A stretch of 62,883 nucleotides of DNA from Niallia endozanthoxylica. Its GTDB lineage: Bacteria; Bacillota; Bacilli; Bacillales; Cytobacillaceae. Positions 16,756 to 24,103 of this stretch are shown one piece after another. The position numbers and the translations under genes are program-made. The DNA is taken from positions 1-62,883 of the forward strand of contig NZ_VYKL01000059.1 in assembly GCF_008710145.1 (NCBI RefSeq). Reading direction: 5' to 3'. How positions within the stretch are numbered: position 1 is the first letter of the stretch; each line of letters starts with the position of its first letter. The notes under the pieces were generated by a model. It saw only the letters and a program-made list of their open reading frames with translations, ran no database searches and had not been told where the DNA came from.

Positions 16756-18228
16756 TTGACGCAAACAATGCCGAATTGGCTGAAAAAGCGGGCACTTTTA
16801 ACCCCTAATCGACAAGCCATTATTTATAAAGGGGAAACAATTACTTTTACACAGCTGTACCAAGCTGCCTATGAAATGGCTGGAAAGCTGACTTCAAAAG
16901 GGGTAAAGAACAAACAGTTTACCGCCGTTCTATTACAGAATCACTTAGATTCTGCTGTCATTCTCTTGGCACTTCAGCTGCTTGGAGTACGGGCTGTTAT
17001 ATTAAATAACCGCCTGACAGCAGATGAGCTTATTTGGCAGATTAGAGACTCTAATTCTGTCTTTTTACTTAGCGAGGAAAGATTTTTAGAAAAGCTGAGC
17101 AATATAAGCGACAGTCTGCCGGATTTACCTATTTTTAAGAAGGAAGAATTGGCAGAGACACCTATTGAAGGGCCGTTAATCATAGATGAAATAGAACTAG
17201 ACGATATTTGTACGATTATGTATACATCCGGAACAACCGGTTACCCAAAAGGTGTGATTCAAACCTACGGGAATCACTGGTGGAGTGCGACAGGCTCTGC
17301 ACTAAATTTGGGCTTGCATGAAAATGACTGCTGGCTCTGTACGGTTCCACTTTTTCATATCAGCGGATATTCTATTCTTATGAAAAGTATTATCTATGGT
17401 ATGAAAATCGTTCTTCATGAGAGATTTGATGTGAATGAGACTCTCAATGACATTCGTAAAGAACAAGTGACGATCATGTCTGTTGTAAGTACAACACTTA
17501 CGATGATTCTAGATTATTTACAGGAGGAGCGTCTTCCGAAAAGCTTTCGCTGTATGCTGCTAGGGGGTGGCCCTGCCTCACTTCCACTTTTAGAGAGATG
17601 TGTTAAAAAAGATATACCTGTCTTTCAAACCTATGGGATGACAGAAACATCATCACAAATTGTCACCTTGTCTCCGGAGGATAGTTTTCGAAAACTAGGT
17701 TCAGCGGGAAAACCACTTTTTCCTTCCCAGTTAAAAATTATGCAGGATGGCCGTGAAGCTATGGCAAATGAGCCAGGTGAAATTGTCGTGAAAGGACCGA
17801 ATGTTACACCAGGGTATCTTAATAGGGAAAAGGATAATCGTAAGGACTTTCAAGATGGCTGGCTTCACACGGGTGATATTGGCTATGTAGATGAGGATGA
17901 CTTTTTATTTGTACTTGATAGGCGATCTGATTTGATTATTTCTGGAGGGGAAAATATTTATCCCGCAGAAATTGAAGGGGTGCTTACTTCACATTCTGCT
18001 ATTAAAGATGCCGGTGTTATCGGCAGACAGGATGATAAATGGGGAGAAATTCCAGTGGCGTTTTTAGTCAAAAAAGCACCGGTATCTGAAACTGATATTA
18101 TGGATTTTTGTAAGGAAAAGCTTGCAAAGTATAAAATACCAAAGAAAATCTATTTCATTGATGAGATACCCCGAAATGCATCGAAGAAAATTTTACGGAG
18201 AGAGCTGCGAAAGCTAATAAATGAGTAA
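16756..18228 (+). CDS. menE: 2-succinylbenzoate--CoA ligase MenE
   Basis: Activates o-succinylbenzoate with ATP and CoA, the step before MenB. It belongs to the ANL adenylating family: P-loop MYTSGTTGYPKGV, then FQTYGMTE, WLHTGDIGY and the C-terminal hinge/Lys region RNASKKILRREL. It is 490 residues from TTG 16756, which has AGGTGA 5 nt upstream; a GTG at 16747 would overlap that site. It stands apart from menFDHB behind a repeat and a hairpin. No menC follows, unlike B. subtilis menFDHBEC. Confidence 0.95.
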   Translation: MTQTMPNWLKKRALLTPNRQAIIYKGETITFTQLYQAAYEMAGKLTSKGVKNKQFTAVLLQNHLDSAVILLALQLLGVRAVILNNRLTADELIWQIRDSNSVFLLSEERFLEKLSNISDSLPDLPIFKKEELAETPIEGPLIIDEIELDDICTIMYTSGTTGYPKGVIQTYGNHWWSATGSALNLGLHENDCWLCTVPLFHISGYSILMKSIIYGMKIVLHERFDVNETLNDIRKEQVTIMSVVSTTLTMILDYLQEERLPKSFRCMLLGGGPASLPLLERCVKKDIPVFQTYGMTETSSQIVTLSPEDSFRKLGSAGKPLFPSQLKIMQDGREAMANEPGEIVVKGPNVTPGYLNREKDNRKDFQDGWLHTGDIGYVDEDDFLFVLDRRSDLIISGGENIYPAEIEGVLTSHSAIKDAGVIGRQDDKWGEIPVAFLVKKAPVSETDIMDFCKEKLAKYKIPKKIYFIDEIPRNASKKILRRELRKLINE

Positions 18229-18367
18229 AGGTTCTATTTTCAAGGAGGCTGGCAGGTTCAGGAGGCTGGCCTCTTTGTGCTGTAAAAATCAAAGCCCTTA
18301 TGGATGAAAAGGACATACAAATTAGATATGATAAACTAATGATATGGGAAAACAGGGAGGTATACAT

Positions 18368-19066
18368 GTGACGAAAAATTCTATATTAGTTGTTGAAGAT
18401 GAGGAAAAGATTTTGCGTTTGTTGGAGCTTGAGCTCGTCTATGAAGGATATGAAGTAGGAAAAGCAAATGACGGTTTGAAAGGGTTTGAATTATATCAAA
18501 GTCGAAAATGGGATTTAATTCTTTTAGACGTGATGCTTCCTGGAATTAGCGGAATTGAGCTGCTGCGCCGGATTCGGACACAGGATACTTATACGCCAGT
18601 CATCCTTCTGACAGCTAAAAGTTCTGTTGAAGATAAAGTATCAGGACTAGATTTAGGGGCAAATGACTATATTACAAAGCCCTTTCAAATTGAAGAGTTG
18701 CTGGCAAGGATTCGGGCAGCCTTAAGGCTAAAGCCGTCGGTGCAAGAGCAAGTCACTAACGAAGAATTTCTTCAATTAGAAGATTTAACTGTAAATGAAA
18801 AAACAAGGATTGTCATGAGAGGTGACACTCAAATTGAGCTGACACCCCGTGAGTTTGATCTTCTGATTTATTTATTAAAAAATAAACAGCAGGTACTTAG
18901 TAGAGAACAAATTATTGAGACGGTTTGGGGCTACGATTACTACGGAGATACAAATGTTGTTGATGTATATATCCGCTATATTCGTAAAAAGGTTGACTTC
19001 CCCGATAAGGATCCATTAATTCATACCGTTCGCGGAGTTGGGTATGTGTTGAGGAAAGGAAAATGA
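18368..19066 (+). CDS. OmpR-family response regulator (YkoG-like)
   Basis: A DNA-binding response regulator of 232 residues. The receiver domain holds the acidic pocket (VVEDEE), the phosphoacceptor Asp54 (LLDVMLP) and the Lys of TKPFQ. A winged-helix domain follows (LTPREFDLLIYLL, then VDVYIRYIRKKVD and RGVGYVLR). The start is GTG 18368 with GGGAGG 7 nt upstream. It overlaps the histidine kinase by 4 bp (ATGA). The order regulator-kinase-PepSY-PepSY resembles B. subtilis ykoGHIJ, whose signal I do not know. Confidence 0.93.
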   Translation: MTKNSILVVEDEEKILRLLELELVYEGYEVGKANDGLKGFELYQSRKWDLILLDVMLPGISGIELLRRIRTQDTYTPVILLTAKSSVEDKVSGLDLGANDYITKPFQIEELLARIRAALRLKPSVQEQVTNEEFLQLEDLTVNEKTRIVMRGDTQIELTPREFDLLIYLLKNKQQVLSREQIIETVWGYDYYGDTNVVDVYIRYIRKKVDFPDKDPLIHTVRGVGYVLRKGK

Positions 19067-20424
19067 AGCTTCGTCAAAAAATCAATTTTTCAACTACGTT
19101 TCTCTTTATTGGTTTATTTGTCCTAATTAATTTATCTATTTATTTTGTTTTTAGCTATTTAATATTAGAAGGAGAACAGGAACAGGCTGAAGCTGAAGCA
19201 GAAAAAATTGTCGATGGAATAAATGAATCCTTGGGTGCGATAAAGACAGACGAACTTCTTCGTGCCTACGTTCCCATTGATGGAATGATCCAAATTGTAT
19301 CTTCAGATCATAAACCTCTTTCGCTTGTAATCACTCCTTCAGAAAAAGAGCTAATCAATAGAGAAGTACAATTTTTTGAAAAAGAAATACGACAGAAAAT
19401 CACCTATAAAAATAACACCTATTTATTTCAATCCATTCCTACAATTGGGACAGATGGACAAATTGTTAATCTGCAAATCATGAAAAATATTCAAAACGCT
19501 GTTAATAACCTTGCTATTTTAAGAATTGTCTTGTTATCTGTCACCATTATTGCGATGATTCCACTTGTCATTTCCAGCCGTCTGCTTAGTAATGTGATTA
19601 CAAACCCAATTACCTCTCTGATTGAAACGATGACAGAGATTCGAAAGAAGGGCCGTTTTAAACGGATACAGCTTGAATCACGTTCAAGGGATGAGTTGTA
19701 TGAAATGGGTGAGACATTTAACCATATGATGGATTTATTAGAAGCTAATTTTGAAAAACAGGACCAATTTGTCGCCAATGCTTCACATGAGCTTAGAACT
19801 CCTTTAACCGTTATTGAAAGCTATGCAAGTCTCATGAAAAGAAGGGGGCTTCAGGAACCTGATATTTTCCATGAATCCATTGAAGCAATCCATTCAGAGG
19901 CTGTCCGTATGAAGGATATGGTCGAGCAATTATTGCTATTAGCTAAGCATAACGAAGAATGGACTATCCAATTTGAAAGGATTGACCTTGGTGAGCATGT
20001 CAGGCAAACGACTAAGGCGTTTGAAAGTGCCTATCGTCGGGAAATTCAATTTCATCAGCAGCAAGATGGAATTAACGCTTTTTCTGATCAACAAAAGTTA
20101 AAACAGCTAATCTATATTATTTTAGATAATGCTAAAAAGTACAGTGAGGATGTGATAACTGTTGAAGTTGGACAAAAAGAGGGTGTTCCATTTATTCAAA
20201 TTGCTGATAAAGGCGTAGGGATTCCCAAAGAGGATTTGAATAAAGTATTTGATCGCTTCTATCGTGTGGATAAGGCACGTAGCAGAAAAATGGGTGGAAC
20301 AGGTCTAGGTCTTTCCCTTGCGAAAGAAATTGCTGATGCCATGAATGTCAGGCTAACAATAGACAGTGTTGAGGGAATTGGCACAACTGTCAAAATTGTG
20401 CTGCCCGTAGGTAAAGAAAAGTAA
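19063..20424 (+). CDS. Sensor histidine kinase (YkoH-like)
   Basis: A membrane histidine kinase of 453 residues. It has a transmembrane helix at about 12-35, an extracytoplasmic sensor of about 110 residues, a second helix at about 150-172, HAMP, the HisKA domain with His242 in NASHELRTPL, and an ATPase domain with DNAKKYS, ADKGVGIP and GGTGLGLSLA. All catalytic boxes are intact. Its partner is the regulator just upstream. The two downstream PepSY proteins may feed back on it; that is inference from the gene order. Confidence 0.94.
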   Translation: MKLRQKINFSTTFLFIGLFVLINLSIYFVFSYLILEGEQEQAEAEAEKIVDGINESLGAIKTDELLRAYVPIDGMIQIVSSDHKPLSLVITPSEKELINREVQFFEKEIRQKITYKNNTYLFQSIPTIGTDGQIVNLQIMKNIQNAVNNLAILRIVLLSVTIIAMIPLVISSRLLSNVITNPITSLIETMTEIRKKGRFKRIQLESRSRDELYEMGETFNHMMDLLEANFEKQDQFVANASHELRTPLTVIESYASLMKRRGLQEPDIFHESIEAIHSEAVRMKDMVEQLLLLAKHNEEWTIQFERIDLGEHVRQTTKAFESAYRREIQFHQQQDGINAFSDQQKLKQLIYIILDNAKKYSEDVITVEVGQKEGVPFIQIADKGVGIPKEDLNKVFDRFYRVDKARSRKMGGTGLGLSLAKEIADAMNVRLTIDSVEGIGTTVKIVLPVGKEK

Positions 20425-20427
20425 TGT

Positions 20428-20461
20428 TTCTCATGGTTTTCTCATTTTTTACATGCATAAT
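20428..20461 (+). promoter_or_regulatory. Putative regulator-binding direct repeat and -10 before PepSY gene 1
   Basis: TTCTCAT occurs twice, 11 bp apart (20428-20434 and 20439-20445), followed by cataat (20456-20461) as -10. A similar arrangement precedes the next PepSY gene. OmpR-type regulators often bind such helical-turn-spaced repeats in place of a -35 box. That the adjacent regulator binds here is inference. Confidence 0.5.
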
Positions 20462-20487
20462 AGAGGTAAATGATTTGAGGTGAGAAA

Positions 20488-21087
20488 ATGAAAAGAAAGG
20501 TACTCCTTTGGGCTTTGGGCGGAGCCGCTGCTGTAATTGTCCTCTTCTTCTTATTTAATCAAATAGCGGGCTCTATTTTTACTAGTGCAGACGTGTTAAC
20601 AGAGCAGGAAGCACAGGCGATTGCGGAAGAACGCTATACAGGAAAGGTTAATTGGATTAATCAGAAAAGTAACCAATTTGTAATGGAATTAGAAAGAAGT
20701 TCAGGAATTTATGAGCTTGTCATCAATAAAGAAACAGGTGAAGTAGCTTCTTTAAAAAGAATTGGGCAAAAGGAGGAAGTAAAAAAAACGGAAGAGCCGT
20801 CTAACCCTATTGAACCGACTGAGCAACCGGAATCAAGTGAACCCATTGTACAGGATGAGGGGAACGTGTCAAAAAGTTTGACAGAGCAGGAAGCAGCAGC
20901 ACTTGCGCTAGAACAAGTAGCAGGTATAGTCGATGATATTGACCTGGAGAATGTCAATGGCATTGCTTATTATTTGGTTGATGTTGAAACCGAAGACGGC
21001 CGGGAAGCGAAAGTGGAGATTAATGCGATTACAGGTGAGGTTAAATCATTAACCTGGGATGATGAAGGTCATGATGATGATGATTAA
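20488..21087 (+). CDS. Membrane-anchored PepSY-domain protein
   Basis: 199 residues: a short basic N-terminus, one hydrophobic segment (about 8-27) that anchors it, then two PepSY-like modules outside the membrane (about 38-95 and 130-195) joined by a Pro/Glu/Ser-rich linker. Each module starts with LTEQEA. The C-terminus is acidic (DDEGHDDDD). PepSY domains are known as protease-inhibitor or signalling modules in the envelope. GAGGTGAG precedes the ATG. It has its own putative regulator site and is followed by a second PepSY gene. Confidence 0.85.
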   Translation: MKRKVLLWALGGAAAVIVLFFLFNQIAGSIFTSADVLTEQEAQAIAEERYTGKVNWINQKSNQFVMELERSSGIYELVINKETGEVASLKRIGQKEEVKKTEEPSNPIEPTEQPESSEPIVQDEGNVSKSLTEQEAAALALEQVAGIVDDIDLENVNGIAYYLVDVETEDGREAKVEINAITGEVKSLTWDDEGHDDDD

Positions 21088-21170
21088 TAGAGGAGCTATT
21101 CAGTTCCGAATCTCAACTGCTTAAAGAAGAGTTTTATTCTAAGATATTTCTAATCGAATTTTAATCTTTC

Positions 21171-21202
21171 TTTCTCCTTGTTCTCATTTTACGAGGTTAT
21201 AT
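21171..21202 (+). promoter_or_regulatory. Putative regulator-binding repeat and -10 before PepSY gene 2
   Basis: TTCTC at 21172-21176 and TTCTCATTTT at 21181-21190, followed by ttatat (21197-21202). The spacing between the second repeat and the -10 (16 bp between starts) nearly equals that of the site at 20428-20461 (17 bp). Confidence 0.45.
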
Positions 21203-21246
21203 TGATAGTGTAAGGAACAGGAAATAAGAATAAGGAGGAAATGATG

Positions 21247-21804
21247 ATGAAAGGGAAAATTTTGATTGGATTTGTATGTACGGCGGTTGTTTTAGGTGGT
21301 TCATTTGCAGCAGTAGCTGCCAAAAATCAAGATAATACTTTGGAAGACCAGAATAAAAAGGAGTTTATTACACTTCAGGATGCAGAAACAATCGCACTTA
21401 AAGAAGTGAATGGGACAGTTGAAAGTATTGATTTGGAAACAAAGGTCGGTAAATCCTATTATGAAGTGGAAATTGAGAAAGACCATATGGACTATGATAT
21501 CTATATTGATGCTGTAACTGGTGAGCCTTACTCGATAAAGCAGGATGATAAAGGTTTTGACGATGATAAGTTTGTTGATCAAGGAAAGAGTACAAACTCA
21601 GCTGGTACAGCTATCTCGGAGACAGAGGCAGTTGCCATTGCGGAAAAAGCAGTAAATGGAAAAATGGTTGAGATTGAAAAGGAACATGATGACGGAATTC
21701 TCAAGTATCAGTTGGAATTGCGCACTGACCGCGGTGAAGCAGAAGTGGATATAGATGCACATACTGGGAAAATCATTGAAATAGAATATGATGATGAGGA
21801 TTAA
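21247..21804 (+). CDS. Secreted or anchored PepSY-domain protein
   Basis: 185 residues with an N-terminal signal or anchor (about 3-25, ending AAVAAKNQ), then two PepSY modules (about 38-98 and 117-180), both followed by a YIDAVTGE / DIDAHTGK-type strand. It resembles YkoJ-type proteins and is a diverged relative of the protein at 20488. Three ATGs in a row (21241, 21244, 21247) follow AAGGAGG; the third has the best spacing (8 nt). A bidirectional terminator follows. Confidence 0.85.
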   Translation: MKGKILIGFVCTAVVLGGSFAAVAAKNQDNTLEDQNKKEFITLQDAETIALKEVNGTVESIDLETKVGKSYYEVEIEKDHMDYDIYIDAVTGEPYSIKQDDKGFDDDKFVDQGKSTNSAGTAISETEAVAIAEKAVNGKMVEIEKEHDDGILKYQLELRTDRGEAEVDIDAHTGKIIEIEYDDED

Positions 21805-21812
21805 TGAAAAAG

Positions 21813-21849
21813 AAAAGAGAGTTCCTTAATAAACTTGGGACTCTCTTTT
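21813..21849. terminator. Bidirectional terminator, PepSY gene 2 / znuA
   Basis: aaaagagagttcc and gggactctctttt form a stem between two convergent genes, with A-rich and T-rich flanks. Confidence 0.85.
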
Positions 21850-21865
21850 GCCTTATGTTTCAGTA

Positions 21866-22822
21866 TCAGTGTAAAGCTTTTTTTAATGCTTGCAGATTAT
21901 CGTTCATAATAGAAAAATAGTCACGATTCTTTTTCATATCTTCTTCCGTTCTTACCGATAGGTTGTGAAGGGTAAGTGCTTCGGCTCCAATTTCTTCTTG
22001 AACAATTTCCGTTAATTTTGAACTGACATTTTGTTCAAAAAAGATATAGTTGCTATTTATTTCTTTGGCCGTTTTTACAATGGATTCAAGATCTTTTTGA
22101 GACGGCTCACTGGAAGTGGATAAGCCAGAAATACTGATTTGCTCTAGGCCATAACGGTGCTCCCAATATCCATAAGCGGCATGAGACACAATAAATTCTT
22201 TATGCTCTGCCTGTTCAGCCATTTCTAAGAATTGGGTGTCTAGTTCATCGAGTCTTTGTATTAATGCATTATAATTCTGCGCATAAGTCGCTTCATTTTC
22301 CGGGTCTTTTTCGATTAAGGCATCTTTAATGGATTCAGCTAATTCCTTTGAAAAAATTGGATCGAGCCAGACATGCGGGTCCCTATCTCCATGATGATGC
22401 TCATCCGCATGTTCTTCTTCGTGCCCTTCTTCTTCAGAATGATTGTCTTCATCAAAATGGATGGATTCTCCAGCAGCAACCATTGTCACCTTTTCATTTT
22501 TTAAGGAGTCTTTTGCTTTTTCGACAAAGCCTTCAAGGCCTAGGCCAACATAAATAAAAAGGTCCGATTCAGCTAGTTTTATCATATCTTTTTGGGACGG
22601 CTCAAATGTATGCTCATCTGCACCAGGCGGATAAATGGTTTCGACATTTACCAAATCACCGCCAATTTCCTCAGTGAAAAATTGCAAAGGATAGACTGTT
22701 GTATATGCCGTTAAATGCTGATTTGAATCAGTCTCAGCCTTTTCTTTTTCTGTCTCACCACAGCCGGCTAATACCAAGCTAACGGTAAGAAATACTGTTA
22801 AAAATAATAACCATTTTTTCAT
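21866..22822 (-). CDS. znuA: Zinc ABC transporter substrate-binding lipoprotein (ZnuA/AdcA family)
   Basis: Cluster A-I metal-binding protein of 318 residues. A lipobox (VLAGC) marks a lipoprotein signal peptide. A His/Glu-rich loop at about 117-145 (EEEGHEEEHADEHHHGDRD) precedes DPHVWLDP and is typical of zinc, not manganese, binders. Further metal ligands lie at TFEPSQKD and VSHAAYGYW. No znuB or znuC is nearby, so it must serve permease/ATPase genes elsewhere. A Zur-like box lies 29-41 bp upstream of the start codon. Confidence 0.92.
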   Translation of the reverse strand: MKKWLLFLTVFLTVSLVLAGCGETEKEKAETDSNQHLTAYTTVYPLQFFTEEIGGDLVNVETIYPPGADEHTFEPSQKDMIKLAESDLFIYVGLGLEGFVEKAKDSLKNEKVTMVAAGESIHFDEDNHSEEEGHEEEHADEHHHGDRDPHVWLDPIFSKELAESIKDALIEKDPENEATYAQNYNALIQRLDELDTQFLEMAEQAEHKEFIVSHAAYGYWEHRYGLEQISISGLSTSSEPSQKDLESIVKTAKEINSNYIFFEQNVSSKLTEIVQEEIGAEALTLHNLSVRTEEDMKKNRDYFSIMNDNLQALKKALH

Positions 22823-22846
22823 TTTATTTCCCCTCTCATCACCTAT

Positions 22847-22868
22847 AAAACGTATTAGTTACGATTTA
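22847..22868 (-). promoter_or_regulatory. Zur-like operator of znuA (proximal)
   Basis: The minus strand reads aaatCGTAACTAATACGttt; the core CGTAACtAATACG is 11 of 13 to the perfect palindrome CGTAATnATTACG. It lies just upstream of the znuA start, where repression by Zur would block transcription. Confidence 0.65.
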
Positions 22869-22876
22869 AAATATAA

Positions 22877-23008
22877 GCTTTGTTAGCAAACAATATTGAT
22901 AGACCTAATTTTTGACTCATCCGTGAGAAATGGACATTTCTCACGCCTTTCAGCTATGCTGAAAGGTTGCTGTATGGTTAGGAAATCAACTATGTTAATA
23001 AAAAAGCC
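22877..23008. repeat. Family A repeat, copy A2, with 9-bp flanking repeats
   Basis: A 132-bp element starting GCTTTGTTAGC and ending AAAAAAGCC. It contains the family core (TTTTTGACTCATCCGTGAGA, then a catttctc arm), a cctttcagc/gctgaaagg hairpin and gctgtatggttaggaa, colinear with copy A3. It lacks the second half of the large palindromes of A3. The 9-bp aaaatataa flanks it on both sides (22868-22876 and 23009-23017). Confidence 0.75.
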
Positions 23009-23049
23009 AAAATATAAAAGTATCCCCTATATCTACGCTATTTAATAAT

Positions 23050-23064
23050 ACGTAATCATTACGA
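23050..23064. promoter_or_regulatory. Zur-like operator (distal)
   Basis: CGTAATcATTACG (23051-23063) is a perfect 6-1-6 palindrome matching the Bacillus Zur box core. It lies about 108 bp before the carbonic anhydrase start and about 230 bp from znuA, on the far side of repeat A2. Confidence 0.7.
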
Positions 23065-23171
23065 TTTCAATCTTACAAAATCTATCCATAAAAAGCAAGG
23101 CAAAAAGATTGTTTTATTTTGACGAATTTTTGTATGCTAAGAGAGAAAACTTTTATAAAGGAGTTATAATA

Positions 23172-23735
23172 ATGAGAATTCTTGATGAAGTACTTGCCTA
23201 CAATGAAAGATTTGTAGAAGATAAGAAGTATGAAGAGTTTGCAACAAGCAAAATACCGGATAAAAAAATGGTTATTCTGACATGTATGGATACACGTTTA
23301 CTTGAATTACTTCCACATGCATTGAATGTAAAAAATGGGGATGTAAAAATGATTAAAAATGCTGGAGCAGTTCTAAAGCACCCATTTGGAAGCGTAATGA
23401 GAAGTATTTTAGTAGCCGTTTATCAATTGAAAGCAGATGAAGTCCTTGTCATCGGCCATCATGATTGCGGCATGGGCGGATTAAAAGCAGATGATATCAT
23501 TCCCAATATGCTTAAGCGGGGAGTGTCTCAAAAAACACTTGATACATTAGAATACTCTGGAATAGATGTACAAAAATGGTTAAAAGGATTCAACAGCGTC
23601 GAGGAAAATGTTGCGCATAGTGTAGATGTTATTAAAAATCACCCGCTTCTGCCTGAAAATACGCCTGTTCATGGATTAGTGATTGATCCTGCAACAGGAA
23701 AATTGGATTTGGTTATAAAAGGGTACGAGAAGTAA
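23172..23735 (+). CDS. ytiB: Beta-class carbonic anhydrase (YtiB-like)
   Basis: Interconverts CO2 and bicarbonate in the cytoplasm with a zinc ion. The zinc ligands are visible: Cys and Asp/Arg in LTCMDTRL, then His and Cys in VIGHHDCGMGG. It is 187 residues from ATG 23172, with AAAGGAG 8 nt upstream. Size and context (next to ytjA/yidD) fit B. subtilis YtiB. A Zur-like box lies upstream, so zinc-dependent control is possible. A bidirectional terminator follows. Confidence 0.92.
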   Translation: MRILDEVLAYNERFVEDKKYEEFATSKIPDKKMVILTCMDTRLLELLPHALNVKNGDVKMIKNAGAVLKHPFGSVMRSILVAVYQLKADEVLVIGHHDCGMGGLKADDIIPNMLKRGVSQKTLDTLEYSGIDVQKWLKGFNSVEENVAHSVDVIKNHPLLPENTPVHGLVIDPATGKLDLVIKGYEK

Positions 23736-23737
23736 AT

Positions 23738-23785
23738 AAAAAAGATGCTGAATCATTGTTTTGTTCATGGTACAGCATCTTTTTT
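23738..23785. terminator. Bidirectional terminator, carbonic anhydrase / yidD
   Basis: aaaaagatgctg and cagcatcttttt form a 12-bp stem between convergent genes. Confidence 0.85.
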
Positions 23786-23791
23786 ATTATT

Positions 23792-24046
23792 TCATTTTTT
23801 GCTTCTTTTTCCGCCCACCATTCCGGGCCATTCCTCTGGTACCTCGTCAATCCCTCCCGGGTGAAAAGGGTGGCATTTTAATATCCGCTTAAGAGTTAAA
23901 TAACCTCCCTTTAAGGCACCAAATTGTTTAACCGACTCCAGTCCATAATGGGAGCAAGTCGGATAAAAACGGCATGTTGGGGGCTTTAACGGTGAAATCA
24001 CCAATTGATAAAAACGGATGATTGAAATGAAAACTGCTTTTAGCAT
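23792..24046 (-). CDS. ytjA: Membrane protein insertion efficiency factor YidD (YtjA)
   Basis: A small protein of 84 residues that assists YidC-dependent insertion of membrane proteins. The family signature is complete: RFYQLVISPL, then PTCRFYPTCSHYG with its cysteines, ALKGGYLTLKRILKCHPFHPGG. The N-terminal amphipathic or hydrophobic segment associates with the membrane. Same gene name and neighbourhood as B. subtilis ytjA. Confidence 0.95.
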   Translation of the reverse strand: MLKAVFISIIRFYQLVISPLKPPTCRFYPTCSHYGLESVKQFGALKGGYLTLKRILKCHPFHPGGIDEVPEEWPGMVGGKRSKK

Positions 24047-24103
24047 TTTTGATCCTTCTTTATAAATGGATTATGCAGCATAATTTATTTAAGAGAGTTT
24101 TCT

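Noticed and set aside
18236..18285. ggaggctgg repeated twice after menE as a terminator
   Set aside because: It is only a short direct repeat with a 4-bp stem; too weak to call.
23109..23171. Longer start for the carbonic anhydrase
   Set aside because: The extension lacks a ribosome binding site and family similarity; ATG 23172 has AAAGGAG at the right distance and gives the expected length.
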